From Verrucomicrobiales bacterium (GTDB taxonomy: Bacteria; Verrucomicrobiota; Verrucomicrobiia; Limisphaerales; UBA11320), in assembly GCA_003452185.1 (NCBI GenBank), contig DMJJ01000266.1, forward strand, positions 1 through 8,719: 8,719 nt of DNA. The letters run 5' to 3'. The position numbers were made by a program, and so were the translations under genes. The notes below the pieces were generated by a model. It saw nothing but the letters and a program-made list of their open reading frames with translations, did no database searches and was not told where the DNA came from. Of the stretch, positions 5,661-8,719 are shown piece by piece; the first letter of the stretch is position 1, and every line of letters begins with the position of its first letter.

Positions 5661-5675
5661 CAACCCAACCCAACC
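5661..5675 (+). repeat. Tandem CAACC x3 in the leader of the isomerase gene
   Basis: Three perfect head-to-tail copies of CAACC lie 12-26 bases before the start codon. The stretch from 5661 to 5680 contains only A and C apart from one final G, so the leader immediately before the ATG should be unstructured, which suits initiation without a Shine-Dalgarno sequence. Confidence 0.6.
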
Positions 5676-5686
5676 CCACGCCACCG

Positions 5687-6580
<894 letters not shown>

Positions 6581-6588
6581 AAGCCCTT

Positions 6589-6646
6589 CGAAGCGCTGCG
6601 CATGTCGCAGAGTGCTTCGACCGGCTGCCGGACGCGAGGGGTCGCG
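6589..6646. other. Three consecutive hairpins between convergent genes
   Basis: The 70 bases between the isomerase and ggt stop codons hold CGAAGC-G-CTGCG pairing with CGCAG-AGT-GCTTCG (6589-6619), then CCGG-CTG-CCGG (6621-6631), then CGCGA-GGGG-TCGCG (6633-6646). None has a U tract on either strand. Being roughly symmetric, they could stop or stabilise both converging transcripts, but the missing U tract means a rho-independent terminator cannot be claimed. Confidence 0.45.
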
Positions 6647-6650
6647 AGCC

Positions 6651-8333
6651 TCACCAGGTGACGGCCTTGCCCTCAAGCCGGGGATCGGCCACGGCCTGGA
6701 ACTGTCCCGGTGCGATCCCGACCGCCTGGCAGGCGCCGATGGAGTCGACGACCACCACTTTGTGTCCCCGTTTCTCGAGGTCGCGCACCACCCCCTCACC
6801 CACTTTTTTCTCCACGGTCAGCTGGTCCGGGCGCCATTGATGGTGGAACCGGGCCGCCGCGACCGCATCGGCCACGGGCATCCCAAAGTCCACCACCCCG
6901 ATGATCGCCAGCACGGTCTGGCTGATGATGGTGGGCCCTCCCGCGGCTCCCACCGCCATGATTGGCCGCTGGTGATGATAGACCAGGGTCGGGCTCATGC
7001 TGGAGAGGGGGCGCTTGCCCGGCGCGACCGCGTTCGCCTCGCCCCCCACCAACCCGAAGGCGTTCGCCGTCCCGGGGGCCGCCGAGAAATCGTCCATCTC
7101 GTTGTTCAACAGCACCCCCGTGCCGGGCACCACCACCTTGGCCCCGAACGTGGTGTTGATCGTCGCGGTGCACGAGACCCAGTTGCCAATCGAGTCGACC
7201 GTGCAGAAATGGGTCGTGTGCTTCCCGTACCAATCCTCCCCGGCCTCCGGGGGGACACCATGCCCCTCCACCGGGGTGACGCGGTCACGATGAATCCGCG
7301 CCGCAAGCGAGGCGGCGTAGTTCGTATCAACAAGCCCCCGGGGCACATGGGTGAAGTCGGGATCCCCCAGCCAGTAGGCACGGTCGGCGAACGCAAGCCT
7401 CATCGCCTCGGCCACCACATGGATGAAATCTGCCGAGTCGCGCCCCATCGACCGCAGGTCGAACGACTCAAGGATGTTCAGGATCTGGGCAACGTGCACC
7501 CCGCCGGAGCTCGGGGGTGAAAACCCGATCAGGTCATGCCCCCGGTAGCTGGAACGGACCGGCTCGCGGAACTTGAGCTGGTACGAGGCGAAGTCATTCG
7601 TCGTCAGGAGCCCGCCGTGGCCCTTCATCCACCCGGCCACCTTTGAGGCAAAGTCGCCGCGATAAAACCAATCGAGCTCCCGCTCCGAGCCGGCGATGTA
7701 GCTCGCCGCCAGGTCGTGTTGCACCAGGAGCTCACCCGCCTTCAGCGGGGTGCCATCCGGATGAAGAAAGATCGCCCGGGCCCCGGGGTCCGCCGCCAGG
7801 TCCGAGGCGCTCTGGGCAAGTCGCTCGGCGTACGCCTGGGGAATTGGAAATCCCTTCTTTGCGATGGCCGCCGCGTTCCCGAGATGGATCCGAAACGGCA
7901 CCCGTCCAAACCGCCGGCAGGCCCACTCGTAGGCCGCAAATGCGCCGGGCACCCCGACCGCAAGCCCCCCTTTCTGGCTCGCCGCAGGGTCGGGCTTCCC
8001 ATCCCGGAGGAACATGTCGCGCGACGCCGCCGCAGGGGCCGTCTCCCGTCCGTCCACAAGGGCCAGCTTCCCATCGGGGGCGGAGATCAGGATGAAGCAC
8101 CCCCCGCCGATCCCGGAGTTGGATCCATCGACGATTCCCAAGGTGAGCCCGGCCGCGACCGCGGCGTCGACCGCGTTTCCCCCCTGGCGGCAGATGGCCT
8201 CCGCCGCCTCGGTCGCCAGGGGATGCACCGTCGTCACGGCTCCATGTTTCGGAGGTCGGAGCGCCGCAGCCTGCAAGCCCAACCCCGGAAGCAGCAGGTG
8301 CGCGCAGACGATCAGTCGGAGGCAAAGTCGCAT
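6651..8333 (-). CDS. ggt: Gamma-glutamyltransferase (glutathione hydrolase) proenzyme
   Basis: GGT cleaves the gamma-glutamyl bond of glutathione and related peptides and transfers the glutamyl group to water or amino acids, usually in the periplasm. The proenzyme self-cleaves into two subunits. The 560-residue product has the usual length, a Sec-type signal (about 1-24, cut near QAAA), DGRETAP (95-101) with substrate-binding Arg97, and the cleavage and nucleophile site HTTHFCTVD, where Thr373 aligns with the catalytic Thr391 of E. coli. The small subunit then has INTTFG (392-397), LLNNEMDDFSA (408-418), PLSSMSPT (442-449) and the oxyanion loop GAAGGP (462-467), all intact. The ATG at 8331-8333 is chosen because the signal peptide begins there; the frame stays open 67 codons further, but that part overlaps alr and is low-complexity Arg/Gly. 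No Shine-Dalgarno is seen. It starts 55 bases after alr and is probably in its operon. Confidence 0.96.
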   Translation of the reverse strand: MRLCLRLIVCAHLLLPGLGLQAAALRPPKHGAVTTVHPLATEAAEAICRQGGNAVDAAVAAGLTLGIVDGSNSGIGGGCFILISAPDGKLALVDGRETAPAAASRDMFLRDGKPDPAASQKGGLAVGVPGAFAAYEWACRRFGRVPFRIHLGNAAAIAKKGFPIPQAYAERLAQSASDLAADPGARAIFLHPDGTPLKAGELLVQHDLAASYIAGSERELDWFYRGDFASKVAGWMKGHGGLLTTNDFASYQLKFREPVRSSYRGHDLIGFSPPSSGGVHVAQILNILESFDLRSMGRDSADFIHVVAEAMRLAFADRAYWLGDPDFTHVPRGLVDTNYAASLAARIHRDRVTPVEGHGVPPEAGEDWYGKHTTHFCTVDSIGNWVSCTATINTTFGAKVVVPGTGVLLNNEMDDFSAAPGTANAFGLVGGEANAVAPGKRPLSSMSPTLVYHHQRPIMAVGAAGGPTIISQTVLAIIGVVDFGMPVADAVAAARFHHQWRPDQLTVEKKVGEGVVRDLEKRGHKVVVVDSIGACQAVGIAPGQFQAVADPRLEGKAVTW

Positions 8334-8388
8334 GGCGTGGATTAGAAACAGGCCCCGGCCTCGCACGCAACCCCAACCCTGCCCCATG

Positions 8389-8719
8389 TCACGCGGCCTG
8401 CCCCCCGCGGTAAATGCGCGGCACCCGATAGGTAATGCTCGTGAACACCTCCCACGGGATGGTCCCCATCCAGCCCGCGACCTCCGTGGCGCTGATCGAG
8501 TCCTCCCCCTGCCTCCCCAGGAGCACCACCTCATCCCCCGCCTCCACCTCGTTGAGCCGGGTGACGTCGATCAACATCTGGTCCATGGTCACACGCCCCA
8601 GCACGGGGCATCGCCGCCCCCGGACCAGGAGCTGCCCCTGCCCGCTCGCCGACCGGAGATCCCCGTCGCCGTCCCCCGCCGTGACGGTCGCCACCCGCAT
8701 CCGGCGTCGCGCCACGAAC
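8389..8719 (-). CDS. alr: Alanine racemase, C-terminal domain, 5' part outside the window
   Basis: Alr is the PLP enzyme that makes D-alanine for peptidoglycan. Only the last 109 residues (from codon 8716-8718) are present: the C-terminal beta-barrel domain, with GRRCPVLGRVTMDQMLIDVT (CxxxGRVxMDQ signature), VEAGDEVVLLGRQGEDSI, and the ending GTIPWEVFTSITYRVPRIY, a standard Alr terminus. The segment that should read GYADG or GYGDG, containing the second catalytic base (Tyr265 of the Geobacillus enzyme), reads AGDGDGD, with Asp from GAC at 8671-8673. The CMD triad, usually Cys-Met-Asp, is Thr-Met-Asp. The N-terminal PLP-lysine barrel lies beyond the edge, so whether the whole enzyme is otherwise normal cannot be judged. 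The gene ends 55 bases before ggt. Confidence 0.9.
   Translation of the reverse strand, partial: FVARRRMRVATVTAGDGDGDLRSASGQGQLLVRGRRCPVLGRVTMDQMLIDVTRLNEVEAGDEVVLLGRQGEDSISATEVAGWMGTIPWEVFTSITYRVPRIYRGGQAA

Noticed and set aside
6612..7520. 302-codon plus-strand open frame
   Set aside because: Antisense of ggt, whose catalytic motifs are all in the minus frame.
8334..8534. N-terminal extension of ggt by 67 codons
   Set aside because: The extension overlaps the 3' end of alr, is an Arg/Gly-rich low-complexity read-through, and would bury the signal peptide that starts at 8333.

Overview
The window is a GC-rich (by eye well over 60%), tightly packed piece of bacterial chromosome carrying core metabolic genes, with no mobile element, CRISPR array, tRNA or rRNA visible. 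Several signs point to the Verrucomicrobiota or a neighbouring PVC lineage: a Tat-exported hydroxypyruvate-isomerase-like TIM barrel, a small DUF5069-like protein, a succinyl-CoA synthetase beta subunit of the GGRGKGTFKSG type, and almost no Shine-Dalgarno sequences. This taxonomic call is inference; no marker gene settles it.

Layout. On the minus strand, reading right to left from the right edge: the 3' end of alr (alanine racemase, 8389-8719), then ggt (gamma-glutamyltransferase, 6651-8333), 55 bases apart and probably co-transcribed. Converging on ggt from the left is a plus-strand Tat-exported sugar isomerase/epimerase (5687-6580); the 70-base gap between the two stops holds three back-to-back hairpins. 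Divergent from the isomerase, across a 366-base intergenic region rich in inverted repeats, lies a minus-strand two-component operon: an OmpR/CusR-type response regulator (4575-5320) followed by its sensor kinase (3109-4578). A 296-base gap with an inverted-repeat-bounded element follows, then a monocistronic DUF5069-like gene (2369-2812) with its own promoter and terminator, then gltA (citrate synthase, 1069-2199) and sucC (1-1009, truncated by the left edge).

How the genes work together. gltA and sucC are both TCA-cycle enzymes in one orientation, but a strong rho-independent terminator sits between them and almost touches the sucC start, so sucC must depend on readthrough or on a promoter inside gltA. 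alr (D-alanine supply) and ggt (gamma-glutamyl peptide hydrolysis) are linked only by position. The two-component system has no transporter or other obvious target beside it.

The main surprise is the response regulator. It carries a frameshift at a run of five T (mRNA sense) inside the receiver domain, and its normally near-invariant C-terminal tyrosine codon (GVGY) has become TAA. Reading through that TAA restores a C-terminus whose TGA stop overlaps the kinase GTG start by four bases. The kinase itself is intact. The truncated alr also lacks the catalytic tyrosine (GDGDG in place of GYxDG, explicable by one base change). These may be true decay or assembly errors, and raw reads would decide. 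I do not see evidence of a wholly new multi-gene system here.
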